The notes: generated by a model not told the origin, from the sequence alone. A stretch of 64,000 nt of DNA from Oscheius dolichura (GCA_932521035.1 OW051492.1:11160001-11224000), one strand, 5' to 3'. Positions 22,088-34,909 are shown, counted from the stretch's first letter. Numbers and translations are program-made.

Positions 22088-24442
22088 ATTGTTCGGCCCT
22101 AAAAAGCCGGGCAGATTCCTCGGCCCTAAAAAGCCGGTCGGATTCCTCGGCCCTAAAAAGCCGGTCAGATTTTATGGAGGTCTCCTCGGCCCTAAAAAGC
22201 CGGTCAGATTTTATGGAGGTCTCCTCGGCACTAAAAAGCCGGTCAGATTTTATGGAGGTCTCCTCGGCACTAAAAAGCCGGTCAGATTCCTCGGCCCTAA
22301 AAAGCCGGTCAGATTCCTCGGCCCTAAAAAGCCGGTCAGATTCCTCGGCCCTAAAAAGCCGGTCAGATTCCACGGCCCTAAAAAGCCGGTCAGATTCCTC
22401 GGCCCTAAAAAGCCGGTCAGATTCCTCGGCCCTAAAAAGCCGGTCAGATTCCTCGGCCCTAAAAAGCCGGTCAGATTCCACGGCCCTAAAAAGCCGGTCA
22501 GATTCCTCGGCCCTAAAAAGCCGGTCAGATTCCTCGGCCCTAAAAAGCCGGTCAGATTCCTCGGCCCTAAAAAGCCGGTCAGATTCCTCGGCCCTAAAAA
22601 GCCGGTCGGATTCCTCGGCCCTAAAAAGCCGGTCGGATTCCTCGGTCCTAAAAAGCCGGTCAGATTCCTCGGCCCTAAAAAGCCGGTCAGATTCCTCGGC
22701 CCTAAAAAGCCGGTCAGATTCCACGGCCCTAAAAAGCCGGTCAGATTCCTCGGCCCTAAAAAGCCGGTCAGATTCCTCGGCCCTAAAAAGCCGGTCAGAT
22801 TCCTCGGTCCTAAAAAGCCGGTCAGATTTTATGGAGGTCTCCTCGGCACTAAAAAGCCGGTCAGATTGTTCGGCCCTAAAAAGCCGGGCAGATTCCTCGG
22901 CCCTAAAAAGCCGGTCGGATTCCTCGGCCCTAAAAAGCCGGTCAGATTTTATGGAGGTCTCCTCGGCCCTAAAAAGCCGGTCAGATTTTATGGAGGTCTC
23001 CTCGGCACTAAAAAGCCGGTCAGATTTTATGGAGGTCTCCTCGGCACTAAAAAGCCGGTCAGATTCCTCGGCACTAAAAAGCCGGTCAGATTCCTCGGCC
23101 CTAAAAAGCCGGTCAGATTCCTCGGCCCTAAAAAGCCGGTCAGATTCCTCGGCCCTAAAAAGCCGGTCAGATTCCACGGCCCTAAAAAGCCGGTCAGATT
23201 CCTCGGCCCTAAAAAGCCGGTCAGATTCCTCGGCCCTAAAAAGCCGGTCAGATTCCTCGGCCCTAAAAAGCCGGTCAGATTCCACGGCCCTAAAAAGCCG
23301 GTCAGATTCCTCGGCCCTAAAAAGCCGGTCAGATTCCTCGGCCCTAAAAAGCCGGTCAGATTCCTCGGCCCTAAAAAGCCGGTCGGATTCCTCGGCCCTA
23401 AAAAGCCGGTCAGATTCCTCGGCCCTAAAAAGCCGGTCAGATTCCTCGGCCCTAAAAAGCCGGTCGGATTCCTCGGTCCTAAAAAGCCGGTCAGATTTTA
23501 TGGAGGTCTCCTCGGCACTAAAAAGCCGGTCAGATTGTTCGGCCCTAAAAAGCCGGGCAGATTCCTCGGCCCTAAAAAGCCGGTCGGATTCCTCGGCCCT
23601 AAAAAGCCGGTCAGATTTTATGGAGGTCTCCTCGGCCCTAAAAAGCCGGTCAGATTTTATGGAGGTCTCCTCGGCACTAAAAAGCCGGTCAGATTTTATG
23701 GAGGTCTCCTCGGCACTAAAAAGCCGGTCAGATTCCTCGGCCCTAAAAAGCCGGTCAGATTCCTCGGCCCTAAAAAGCCGGTCAGATTCCTCGGCCCTAA
23801 AAAGCCGGTCAGATTCCACGGCCCTAAAAAGCCGGTCAGATTCCTCGGCCCTAAAAAGCCGGTCAGATTCCTCGGCCCTAAAAAGCCGGTCAGATTCCTC
23901 GGCCCTAAAAAGCCGGTCAGATTCCACGGCCCTAAAAAGCCGGTCAGATTCCTCGGCCCTAAAAAGCCGGTCAGATTCCTCGGCCCTAAAAAGCCGGTCA
24001 GATTCCTCGGCCCTAAAAAGCCGGTCGGATTCCTCGGCCCTAAAAAGCCGGTCAGATTCCTCGGCCCTAAAAAGCCGGTCGGATTCCTCGGCCCTAAAAA
24101 GCCGGTCAGATTCCTCGGCCCTAAAAAGCCGGTCAGATTCCTCGGCCCTAAAAAGCCGGTCAGATTCCTCGGCCCTAAAAAGCCGGTCGGATTCCTCGGC
24201 CCTAAAAAGCCGGTCAGATTCCTCGGCCCTAAAAAGCCGGTCAGATTCCTCGGCCCTAAAAAGCCGGTCAGATTTTATGGAGGTCTCCTCGGCCCTAAAA
24301 AGCCGGTCGGATTCCTCGGCCCTAAAAAGCCGGTCAGATTTTATGGAGGTCTCCTCGGCACTAAAAAGCCGGTCAGATTCCTCGGCCCTAAAAAGCCGGT
24401 CAGATTTTATGGAGGTCTCCTCGGCACTAAAAAGCCGGTCAG
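22088..24442. repeat. 2,355-bp higher-order repeat, copy 2
   Basis: Carries the same marker series as copy 1. The next expected ATTGTTCGG at 24443 is replaced by an ordinary core, so the repeat stops near there. Most of this copy is also contained in the first 3,450-bp repeat, so the 3,450-bp event came after, or extended across, this one. Confidence 0.85.
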
Positions 24443-25774
24443 ATTCCTCGGCCCTAAAAAGCCGGTCGGATTCCTCGGTCCTAAAAAGCCGGTCAGATTC
24501 CTCGGCCCTAGAAAGCCGGTCAGATTCCTCGGCCCTAAAAAGCCGGTCGGATTCCTCGGCCCTAAAAAGCCGGTCGGATTCCTCGGCCCTAAAAAGCCGG
24601 TCAGATTTTATGGAGGTCTCCTCGGCCCTAAAAAGCCGGTCGGATTTTATGGAGGTCTCCTCGGCCCTAAAAAGCCGGTCGGATTCCTCGGCCCTATAAA
24701 GCCGGTCAGATTCCTCGGCCCTAAAAAGCCGGTCGGATTCCTCGGCCCTAAAAAGCCGGTCAGATTTTATGGGGGTCTCCTCGGCACTAAAAAGCCGGCC
24801 AGATTCCTCGGCCCTAAAAAGCCGGGCAGATTCCTCGGCCCTAAAAAGCCGGTCGGATTCCTCGGCCCTAAAAAGCCGGTCAGATTTTATGGAGGTCTCC
24901 TCGGCACTAAAAAGCCGGTCAGATTGTTCGGCCCTAAAAAGCCGGGCAGATTCCTCGGCCCTAAAAAGCCGGGCAGATTCCTCGGCCCTAAAAAGCCGGT
25001 CGGATTCCTCGGCCCTAAAAAGCCGGTCAGATTTTATGGAGGTCTCCTCGGCCCTAAAAAGCCGGTCAGATTCCTCGGCCCTAAAAAGCCGGTCGGATTC
25101 CTCGGCCCTAAAAAGCCGGTCGGATTCCTCGGTCCTAAAAAGCCGGTCAGATTCCTCGGCCCTAAAAAGCCGGTCAGATTCCTCGGCCCTAAAAAGCCGG
25201 TCAGATTCCACGGCCCTAAAAAGCCGGTCAGATTCCTCGGCCCTAAAAAGCCGGTCAGATTCCTCGGCCCTAAAAAGCCGGTCAGATTCCTCGGCCCTAA
25301 AAAGCCGGTCGGATTCCTCGGTCCTAAAAAGCCGGTCAGATTTTATGGAGGTCTCCTCGGCACTAAAAAGCCGGTCAGATTGTTCGGCCCTAAAAAGCCG
25401 GGCAGATTCCTCGGCCCTAAAAAGCCGGGCAGATTCCTCGGCCCTAAAAAGCCGGTCGGATTCCTCGGCCCTAAAAAGCCGGTCAGATTTTATGGAGGTC
25501 TCCTCGGCCCTAAAAAGCCGGTCAGATTTTATGGAGGTCTCCTCGGCACTAAAAAGCCGGTCAGATTTTATGGAGGTCTCCTCGGCACTAAAAAGCCGGT
25601 CAGATTCCTCGGCCCTAAAAAGCCGGTCAGATTCCTCGGCCCTAAAAAGCCGGTCAGATTCCTCGGCCCTAAAAAGCCGGTCAGATTCCACGGCCCTAAA
25701 AAGCCGGTCAGATTCCTCGGCCCTAAAAAGCCGGTCAGATTCCTCGGCCCTAAAAAGCCGGTCAGATTCCTCGG
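22481..25774. repeat. 3,450-bp period repeat, copy 1 (3,294 bp shared)
   Basis: Runs from just after a CCACGG/CCTCGG difference at 22480 to a GGTCCT/GGCCCT difference at 25775. Markers shared at +3,450 include ATTGTTCGG at 22865, 23534, 24923 and 25379, the rare GGCACT core at 23073, the private-type CTAGAAAG at 24511 and TATAAA at 24695. I found no internal difference. Confidence 0.92.
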
Positions 25775-25930
25775 TCCTAAAAAGCCGGTCAGATTTTATG
25801 GAGGTCTCCTCGGCACTAAAAAGCCGGTCAGATTCCTCGGCCCTAAAAAGCCGGTCAGATTCCTCGGCCCTAAAAAGCCGGTCAGATTCCTCGGTCCTAA
25901 AAAGCCGGTCAGATTTTATGGAGGTCTCCT
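25775..25930. repeat. 156-bp unshared piece between the 3,450-bp copies
   Basis: Contains GGTCCT cores immediately followed by ATGGAGG inserts, the last insert at 25918. It has no counterpart at the same position of the second copy and accounts for the difference between the 3,294-bp shared length and the 3,450-bp period. Confidence 0.75.
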
Positions 25931-28900
25931 CGGCCCTAAAAAGCCGGTCAGATTCCTCGGCCCTAAAAAGCCGGTCAGATTCCTCGGCCCTAAAAAGCCG
26001 GTCAGATTCCTCGGCCCTAAAAAGCCGGTCAGATTCCTCGGCCCTAAAAAGCCGGTCGGATTCCTCGGCCCTAAAAAGCCGGTCGGATTCCTCGGTCCTA
26101 AAAAGCCGGTCAGATTCCTCGGCCCTAAAAAGCCGGTCAGATTCCTCGGCCCTAAAAAGCCGGTCAGATTCCACGGCCCTAAAAAGCCGGTCAGATTCCT
26201 CGGCCCTAAAAAGCCGGTCAGATTCCTCGGCCCTAAAAAGCCGGTCAGATTCCTCGGTCCTAAAAAGCCGGTCAGATTTTATGGAGGTCTCCTCGGCACT
26301 AAAAAGCCGGTCAGATTGTTCGGCCCTAAAAAGCCGGGCAGATTCCTCGGCCCTAAAAAGCCGGTCGGATTCCTCGGCCCTAAAAAGCCGGTCAGATTTT
26401 ATGGAGGTCTCCTCGGCCCTAAAAAGCCGGTCAGATTTTATGGAGGTCTCCTCGGCACTAAAAAGCCGGTCAGATTTTATGGAGGTCTCCTCGGCACTAA
26501 AAAGCCGGTCAGATTCCTCGGCACTAAAAAGCCGGTCAGATTCCTCGGCCCTAAAAAGCCGGTCAGATTCCTCGGCCCTAAAAAGCCGGTCAGATTCCTC
26601 GGCCCTAAAAAGCCGGTCAGATTCCACGGCCCTAAAAAGCCGGTCAGATTCCTCGGCCCTAAAAAGCCGGTCAGATTCCTCGGCCCTAAAAAGCCGGTCA
26701 GATTCCTCGGCCCTAAAAAGCCGGTCAGATTCCACGGCCCTAAAAAGCCGGTCAGATTCCTCGGCCCTAAAAAGCCGGTCAGATTCCTCGGCCCTAAAAA
26801 GCCGGTCAGATTCCTCGGCCCTAAAAAGCCGGTCGGATTCCTCGGCCCTAAAAAGCCGGTCAGATTCCTCGGCCCTAAAAAGCCGGTCAGATTCCTCGGC
26901 CCTAAAAAGCCGGTCGGATTCCTCGGTCCTAAAAAGCCGGTCAGATTTTATGGAGGTCTCCTCGGCACTAAAAAGCCGGTCAGATTGTTCGGCCCTAAAA
27001 AGCCGGGCAGATTCCTCGGCCCTAAAAAGCCGGTCGGATTCCTCGGCCCTAAAAAGCCGGTCAGATTTTATGGAGGTCTCCTCGGCCCTAAAAAGCCGGT
27101 CAGATTTTATGGAGGTCTCCTCGGCACTAAAAAGCCGGTCAGATTTTATGGAGGTCTCCTCGGCACTAAAAAGCCGGTCAGATTCCTCGGCCCTAAAAAG
27201 CCGGTCAGATTCCTCGGCCCTAAAAAGCCGGTCAGATTCCTCGGCCCTAAAAAGCCGGTCAGATTCCACGGCCCTAAAAAGCCGGTCAGATTCCTCGGCC
27301 CTAAAAAGCCGGTCAGATTCCTCGGCCCTAAAAAGCCGGTCAGATTCCTCGGCCCTAAAAAGCCGGTCAGATTCCACGGCCCTAAAAAGCCGGTCAGATT
27401 CCTCGGCCCTAAAAAGCCGGTCAGATTCCTCGGCCCTAAAAAGCCGGTCAGATTCCTCGGCCCTAAAAAGCCGGTCGGATTCCTCGGCCCTAAAAAGCCG
27501 GTCAGATTCCTCGGCCCTAAAAAGCCGGTCGGATTCCTCGGCCCTAAAAAGCCGGTCAGATTCCTCGGCCCTAAAAAGCCGGTCAGATTCCTCGGCCCTA
27601 AAAAGCCGGTCAGATTCCTCGGCCCTAAAAAGCCGGTCGGATTCCTCGGCCCTAAAAAGCCGGTCAGATTCCTCGGCCCTAAAAAGCCGGTCAGATTCCT
27701 CGGCCCTAAAAAGCCGGTCAGATTTTATGGAGGTCTCCTCGGCCCTAAAAAGCCGGTCGGATTCCTCGGCCCTAAAAAGCCGGTCAGATTTTATGGAGGT
27801 CTCCTCGGCACTAAAAAGCCGGTCAGATTCCTCGGCCCTAAAAAGCCGGTCAGATTTTATGGAGGTCTCCTCGGCACTAAAAAGCCGGTCAGATTCCTCG
27901 GCCCTAAAAAGCCGGTCGGATTCCTCGGTCCTAAAAAGCCGGTCAGATTCCTCGGCCCTAGAAAGCCGGTCAGATTCCTCGGCCCTAAAAAGCCGGTCGG
28001 ATTCCTCGGCCCTAAAAAGCCGGTCGGATTCCTCGGCCCTAAAAAGCCGGTCAGATTTTATGGAGGTCTCCTCGGCCCTAAAAAGCCGGTCGGATTTTAT
28101 GGAGGTCTCCTCGGCCCTAAAAAGCCGGTCGGATTCCTCGGCCCTATAAAGCCGGTCAGATTCCTCGGCCCTAAAAAGCCGGTCGGATTCCTCGGCCCTA
28201 AAAAGCCGGTCAGATTTTATGGGGGTCTCCTCGGCACTAAAAAGCCGGCCAGATTCCTCGGCCCTAAAAAGCCGGGCAGATTCCTCGGCCCTAAAAAGCC
28301 GGTCGGATTCCTCGGCCCTAAAAAGCCGGTCAGATTTTATGGAGGTCTCCTCGGCACTAAAAAGCCGGTCAGATTGTTCGGCCCTAAAAAGCCGGGCAGA
28401 TTCCTCGGCCCTAAAAAGCCGGGCAGATTCCTCGGCCCTAAAAAGCCGGTCGGATTCCTCGGCCCTAAAAAGCCGGTCAGATTTTATGGAGGTCTCCTCG
28501 GCCCTAAAAAGCCGGTCAGATTCCTCGGCCCTAAAAAGCCGGTCGGATTCCTCGGCCCTAAAAAGCCGGTCGGATTCCTCGGTCCTAAAAAGCCGGTCAG
28601 ATTCCTCGGCCCTAAAAAGCCGGTCAGATTCCTCGGCCCTAAAAAGCCGGTCAGATTCCACGGCCCTAAAAAGCCGGTCAGATTCCTCGGCCCTAAAAAG
28701 CCGGTCAGATTCCTCGGCCCTAAAAAGCCGGTCAGATTCCTCGGCCCTAAAAAGCCGGTCGGATTCCTCGGTCCTAAAAAGCCGGTCAGATTTTATGGAG
28801 GTCTCCTCGGCACTAAAAAGCCGGTCAGATTGTTCGGCCCTAAAAAGCCGGGCAGATTCCTCGGCCCTAAAAAGCCGGGCAGATTCCTCGGCCCTAAAAA

Positions 28901-29224
28901 GCCGGTCGGATTCCTCGGCCCTAAAAAGCCGGTCAGATTTTATGGAGGTCTCCTCGGCCCTAAAAAGCCGGTCAGATTTTATGGAGGTCTCCTCGGCACT
29001 AAAAAGCCGGTCAGATTTTATGGAGGTCTCCTCGGCACTAAAAAGCCGGTCAGATTCCTCGGCCCTAAAAAGCCGGTCAGATTCCTCGGCCCTAAAAAGC
29101 CGGTCAGATTCCTCGGCCCTAAAAAGCCGGTCAGATTCCACGGCCCTAAAAAGCCGGTCAGATTCCTCGGCCCTAAAAAGCCGGTCAGATTCCTCGGCCC
29201 TAAAAAGCCGGTCAGATTCCTCGG
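25931..29224. repeat. 3,450-bp period repeat, copy 2
   Basis: Counterparts of all copy-1 markers: ATTGTTCGG at 26315, 26984, 28373 and 28829, rare GGCACT core at 26523, CTAGAAAG at 27961, TATAAA at 28145. After 29224 the sequence diverges into a CGGGCAG-containing module. Confidence 0.92.
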
Positions 29225-29446
29225 CCCTAAAAAGCCGGTCGGATTCCTCGGTCCTAAAAAGCCGGGCAGATTCCTCGGCCCTAAAAAGCCGGTCGGATTC
29301 CTCGGCCCTAAAAAGCCGGTCAGATTTTATGGAGGTCTCCTCGGCCCTAAAAAGCCGGTCAGATTTTATGGAGGTCTCCTCGGCACTAAAAAGCCGGTCA
29401 GATTTTATGGAGGTCTCCTCGGCACTAAAAAGCCGGTCAGATTCCT
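29225..29446. repeat. Linker with three consecutive inserts
   Basis: A CGGGCAG core, a TCGG core and three insert-bearing units, the arrangement that usually follows an ATTGTTCGG marker, but here that marker is missing and GGTCCT stands in its place. Confidence 0.75.
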
Positions 29447-30937
29447 CGGCCCTAAAAAGCCGGTCAGATTCCTCGGCCCTAAAAAGCCGGTCAGATTCCT
29501 CGGCCCTAAAAAGCCGGTCAGATTCCACGGCCCTAAAAAGCCGGTCAGATTCCTCGGCCCTAAAAAGCCGGTCAGATTCCTCGGCCCTAAAAAGCCGGTC
29601 AGATTCCTCGGCCCTAAAAAGCCGGTCGGATTCCTCGGTCCTAAAAAGCCGGTCAGATTTTATGGAGGTCTCCTCGGCACTAAAAAGCCGGTCAGATTGT
29701 TCGGCCCTAAAAAGCCGGGCAGATTCCTCGGCCCTAAAAAGCCGGTCGGATTCCTCGGCCCTAAAAAGCCGGTCAGATTTTATGGAGGTCTCCTCGGCCC
29801 TAAAAAGCCGGTCAGATTTTATGGAGGTCTCCTCGGCACTAAAAAGCCGGTCAGATTCCTCGGCCCTAAAAAGCCGGTCAGATTCCTCGGCCCTAAAAAG
29901 CCGGTCAGATTCCACGGCCCTAAAAAGCCGGTCAGATTCCTCGGCCCTAAAAAGCCGGTCAGATTCCTCGGCCCTAAAAAGCCGGTCAGATTCCTCGGCC
30001 CTAAAAAGCCGGTCGGATTCCTCGGTCCTAAAAAGCCGGTCAGATTCCTCGGCCCTAAAAAGCCGGTCAGATTCCACGGCCCTAAAAAGCCGGTCAGATT
30101 CCTCGGCCCTAAAAAGCCGGTCAGATTCCTCGGCCCTAAAAAGCCGGTCAGATTCCTCGGCCCTAAAAAGCCGGTCGGATTCCTCGGCCCTAAAAAGCCG
30201 GTCGGATTCCTCGGTCCTGAAAAGCCGGTCAGATTCCTCGGCCCTAAAAAGCCGGTCAGATTCCTCGGCCCTAAAAAGCCGGTCAGATTCCACGGCCCTA
30301 AAAAGCCGGTCAGATTCCTCGGCCCTAAAAAGCCGGTCAGATTCCTCGGCCCTAAAAAGCCGGTCAGATTCCTCGGCCCTAAAAAGCCGGTCGGATTCCT
30401 CGGCCCTAAAAAGCCGGTCAGATTCCTCGGCCCTAAAAAGCCGGTCGGATTCCTCGGCCCTAAAAAGCCGGTCAGATTCCTCGGCCCTAAAAAGCCGGTC
30501 AGATTCCTCGGCCCTAAAAAGCCGGTCAGATTCCTCGGCCCTAAAAAGCCGGTCGGATTCCTCGGCCCTAAAAAGCCGGTCAGATTCCTCGGCCCTAAAA
30601 AGCCGGTCGGATTCCTCGGCCCTAAAAAGCCGGTCAGATTCCTCGGCCCTAAAAAGCCGGTCAGATTCCTCGGCCCTAAAAAGCCGGTCAGATTGTTCGG
30701 CCCTAAAAAGCCGGGCAGATTCCTCGGCCCTAAAAAGCCGGTCGGATTCCTCGGCCCTAAAAAGCCGGTCAGATTTTATGGAGGTCTCCTCGGCACTAAA
30801 AAGCCGGTCAGATTTTATGGAGGTCTCCTCGGCACTAAAAAGCCGGTCAGATTCCTCGGCCCTAAAAAGCCGGTCAGATTCCTCGGCCCTAAAAAGCCGG
30901 TCAGATTCCTCGGCCCTAAAAAGCCGGTCAGATTCCA
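29447..30937. repeat. 1,491-bp tandem duplication, copy 1
   Basis: Shared markers with the next copy: CCACGG at 29527, ATTGTTCGG at 29696 and 30692, the otherwise unseen GGTCCTGAAAAG at 30219, and inserts at 30778 and 30817. The left edge is set by a CCACGG/CCTCGG difference, the right edge by the next CCACGG at 30937. Confidence 0.92.
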
Positions 30938-32428
30938 CGGCCCTAAAAAGCCGGTCAGATTCCTCGGCCCTAAAAAGCCGGTCAGATTCCTCGGCCCTAA
31001 AAAGCCGGTCAGATTCCACGGCCCTAAAAAGCCGGTCAGATTCCTCGGCCCTAAAAAGCCGGTCAGATTCCTCGGCCCTAAAAAGCCGGTCAGATTCCTC
31101 GGCCCTAAAAAGCCGGTCGGATTCCTCGGTCCTAAAAAGCCGGTCAGATTTTATGGAGGTCTCCTCGGCACTAAAAAGCCGGTCAGATTGTTCGGCCCTA
31201 AAAAGCCGGGCAGATTCCTCGGCCCTAAAAAGCCGGTCGGATTCCTCGGCCCTAAAAAGCCGGTCAGATTTTATGGAGGTCTCCTCGGCCCTAAAAAGCC
31301 GGTCAGATTTTATGGAGGTCTCCTCGGCACTAAAAAGCCGGTCAGATTCCTCGGCCCTAAAAAGCCGGTCAGATTCCTCGGCCCTAAAAAGCCGGTCAGA
31401 TTCCACGGCCCTAAAAAGCCGGTCAGATTCCTCGGCCCTAAAAAGCCGGTCAGATTCCTCGGCCCTAAAAAGCCGGTCAGATTCCTCGGCCCTAAAAAGC
31501 CGGTCGGATTCCTCGGTCCTAAAAAGCCGGTCAGATTCCTCGGCCCTAAAAAGCCGGTCAGATTCCACGGCCCTAAAAAGCCGGTCAGATTCCTCGGCCC
31601 TAAAAAGCCGGTCAGATTCCTCGGCCCTAAAAAGCCGGTCAGATTCCTCGGCCCTAAAAAGCCGGTCGGATTCCTCGGCCCTAAAAAGCCGGTCGGATTC
31701 CTCGGTCCTGAAAAGCCGGTCAGATTCCTCGGCCCTAAAAAGCCGGTCAGATTCCTCGGCCCTAAAAAGCCGGTCAGATTCCACGGCCCTAAAAAGCCGG
31801 TCAGATTCCTCGGCCCTAAAAAGCCGGTCAGATTCCTCGGCCCTAAAAAGCCGGTCAGATTCCTCGGCCCTAAAAAGCCGGTCGGATTCCTCGGCCCTAA
31901 AAAGCCGGTCAGATTCCTCGGCCCTAAAAAGCCGGTCGGATTCCTCGGCCCTAAAAAGCCGGTCAGATTCCTCGGCCCTAAAAAGCCGGTCAGATTCCTC
32001 GGCCCTAAAAAGCCGGTCAGATTCCTCGGCCCTAAAAAGCCGGTCGGATTCCTCGGCCCTAAAAAGCCGGTCAGATTCCTCGGCCCTAAAAAGCCGGTCG
32101 GATTCCTCGGCCCTAAAAAGCCGGTCAGATTCCTCGGCCCTAAAAAGCCGGTCAGATTCCTCGGCCCTAAAAAGCCGGTCAGATTGTTCGGCCCTAAAAA
32201 GCCGGGCAGATTCCTCGGCCCTAAAAAGCCGGTCGGATTCCTCGGCCCTAAAAAGCCGGTCAGAGTTTATGGAGGTCTCCTCGGCACTAAAAAGCCGGTC
32301 AGATTTTATGGAGGTCTCCTCGGCACTAAAAAGCCGGTCAGATTCCTCGGCCCTAAAAAGCCGGTCAGATTCCTCGGCCCTAAAAAGCCGGTCAGATTCC
32401 TCGGCCCTAAAAAGCCGGTCAGATTCCT
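30938..32428. repeat. 1,491-bp tandem duplication, copy 2
   Basis: Markers at 31018, 31187, 31710, 32183, 32269 and 32308, each +1,491. One private change was found: CAGAGTTTATGG around 32265 where copy 1 has CAGATTTTATGG. The copies abut exactly, as expected for a single tandem duplication. Confidence 0.92.
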
Positions 32429-33534
32429 CGGCCCTAAAAAGCCGGTCAGATTCCTCGGCCCTAAAAAGCCGGTCAGATTCCACGGCCCTAAAAAGCCGGT
32501 CAGATTCCTCGGCCCTAAAAAGCCGGTCAGATTCCTCGGCCCTAAAAAGCCGGTCAGATTCCTCGGCCCTAAAAAGCCGGTCGGATTCCTCGGTCCTAAA
32601 AAGCCGGTCAGATTCCTCGGCCCTAAAAAGCCGGTCGGATTCCTCGGTCCTAAAAAGCCGGTCAGATTCCTCGGCCCTAAAAAGCCGGTCAGATTCCTCG
32701 GCCCTAAAAAGCCGGTCGGATTCCTCGGTCCTAAAAAGCCGGTCAGATTCCTCGGCCCTAAAAAGCCGGTCAGATTCCTCGGCCCTAAAAAGCCGGTCAG
32801 ATTCCACGGCCCTAAAAAGCCGGTCAGATTCCTCGGCCCTAAAAAGCCGGTCAGATTCCTCGGCCCTAAAAAGCCGGTCAGATTCCTCGGCCCTAAAAAG
32901 CCGGTCGGATTCCTCGGCCCTAAAAAGCCGGTCAGATTCCTCGGCCCTAAAAAGCCGGTCGGATTCCTCGGCCCTAAAAAGCCGGTCGGATTCCTCGGTC
33001 CTAAAAAGCCGGTCAGATTCCTCGGCCCTAAAAAGCCGGTCAGATTCCTCGGCCCTAAAAAGCCGGTCAGATTCCTCGGCCCTAAAAAGCCGGTCGGATT
33101 CCTCGGCCCTAAAAAGCCGGTCAGATTCCTCGGCCCTAAAAAGCCGGTCGGATTCCTCGGCCCTAAAAAGCCGGTCGGATTCCTCGGTCCTAAAAAGCCG
33201 GTCAGATTCCTCGGCCCTAAAAAGCCGGTCAGATTCCTCGGCCCTAAAAAGCCGGTCAGATTCCACGGCCCTAAAAAGCCGGTCAGATTCCTCGGCCCTA
33301 AAAAGCCGGTCAGATTCCTCGGCCCTAAAAAGCCGGTCAGATTCCTCGGCCCTAAAAAGCCGGTCGGATTCCTCGGCCCTAAAAAGCCGGTCAGATTCCT
33401 CGGCCCTAAAAAGCCGGTCGGATTCCTCGGCCCTAAAAAGCCGGTCAGATTCCTCGGCCCTAAAAAGCCGGTCAGATTCCTCGGCCCTAAAAAGCCGGTC
33501 AGATTCCTCGGCCCTAAAAAGCCGGTCAGATTTT
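32309..33534. repeat. Run of about 44 core monomers without any 12-bp insert
   Basis: Between the inserts at 32308 and 33535 there are only 27-bp units; the spacing, 1,227 bp, equals one 39-bp unit plus 44 cores. It is the longest insert-free stretch I found. TCAG and TCGG forms and GGTCCT cores alternate, so it is not a single amplified monomer. Confidence 0.88.
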
Positions 33535-34130
33535 ATGGAGGTCTCCTCGGCCCTAAAAAGCCGATCAGATTTTATGGAGGTCTCCTCGGCCCTAAAAAGC
33601 CGGTCGGATTCCTCGGCCCTATAAAGCCGGTCAGATTCCTCGGCCCTAAAAAGCCGGTCGGATTCCTCGGCCCTAAAAAGCCGGTCAGATTTTATGGGGG
33701 TCTCCTCGGCACTAAAAAGCCGGTCAGATTCCTCGGCCCTAAAAAGCCGGCCAGATTCCTCGGCCCTAAAAAGCCGGGCAGATTCCTCGGCCCTAAAAAG
33801 CCGGTCGGATTCCTCGGCCCTAAAAAGCCGGTCAGATTTTATGGAGGTCTCCTCGGCCCTAAAAAGGCGGTCAGATTTTATGGAGGTCTCCTCGGCACTA
33901 AAAAGCCGGTCAGATTTTATGGAGGTCTCCTCGGCCCTAAAAAGCCGGTCGGATTTTATGGAGGTCTCCTCGGCCCTAAAAAGCCGGTCGGATTCCTCGG
34001 CCCTATAAAGCCGGTCAGATTCCTCGGCCCTAAAAAGCCGGTCGGATTCCTCGGCCCTAAAAAGCCGGTCAGATTTTATGGGGGTCTCCTCGGCACTAAA
34101 AAGCCGGTCAGATTCCTCGGCCCTAAAAAG
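33520..34130. repeat. 1,662-bp-spaced module, copy 1
   Basis: Contains the rare CCGATCAG core at 33561 and TATAAA at 33620 and 34004 (384 bp apart), all of which recur 1,662 bp downstream. A private AAGGCGG variant lies near 33867. Confidence 0.82.
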
Positions 34131-34669
34131 CCGGTCAGATTCCTCGGCCCTAAAAAGCCGGTCAGATTTTATGGAGGTCTCCTCGGCCCTAAAAAGCCGG
34201 TCGGATTCCTCGGCCCTAAAAAGCCGGTCGGATTCCTCGGCCCTAAAAAGCCGGTCAGATTTTATGGAGGTCTCCTCGGCCCTAAAAAGCCGGTCAGATT
34301 TTATGGAGGTCTCCTCGGCACTAAAAAGCCGGTCAGATTTTATGGAGGTCTCCTCGGCACTAAAAAGCCGGTCAGATTCCTCGGCCCTAAAAAGCCGGTC
34401 AGATTCCTCGGCCCTAAAAAGCCGGTCAGATTCCTCGGCCCTAAAAAGCCGGTCAGATTCCTCGGCCCTAAAAAGCCGGTCAGATTCCACGGCCCTAAAA
34501 AGCCGGTCAGATTCCTCGGCCCTAAAAAGCCGGTCAGATTCCTCGGCCCTAAAAAGCCGGTCAGATTCCTCGGCCCTAAAAAGCCGGTCGGATTCCTCGG
34601 CCCTAAAAAGCCGGTCGGATTTTATGGAGGTCTCCTCGGCCCTAAAAAGCCGGTCGGATTCCTCGGCCC
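34131..34669. repeat. Module between the two 1,662-bp-spaced copies
   Basis: A cluster of three ATGGAGG inserts followed by cores with one CCACGG, the common body motif of the whole left half, closing towards TATAAA at 34670. Confidence 0.75.
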
Positions 34670-34909
34670 TATAAAGCCGGTCAGATTCCTCGGCCCTAAA
34701 AAGCCGGTCGGATTCCTCGGCCCTAAAAAGCCGGTCAGATTTTATGGGGGTCTCCTCGGCACTAAAAAGCCGGTCAGATTCCTCGGCCCTAAAAAGCCGG
34801 CCAGATTCCTCGGCCTTAAAAAGCCGGTCAGATTCCTCGGCCCTAAAAAGCCGGTCAGATTTTATGGAGGTCTCCTCGGCCCTAAAAAGCCGGTCGGATT
34901 CCTCGGCCC
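34670..34909. repeat. 240-bp tandem duplication, copy 1
   Basis: Bounded by TATAAA motifs at 34670 and 34910. It contains GGCCTTAAAAAG (T at 34816), a variant found only here and 240 bp on, which proves direct duplication. Confidence 0.92.
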
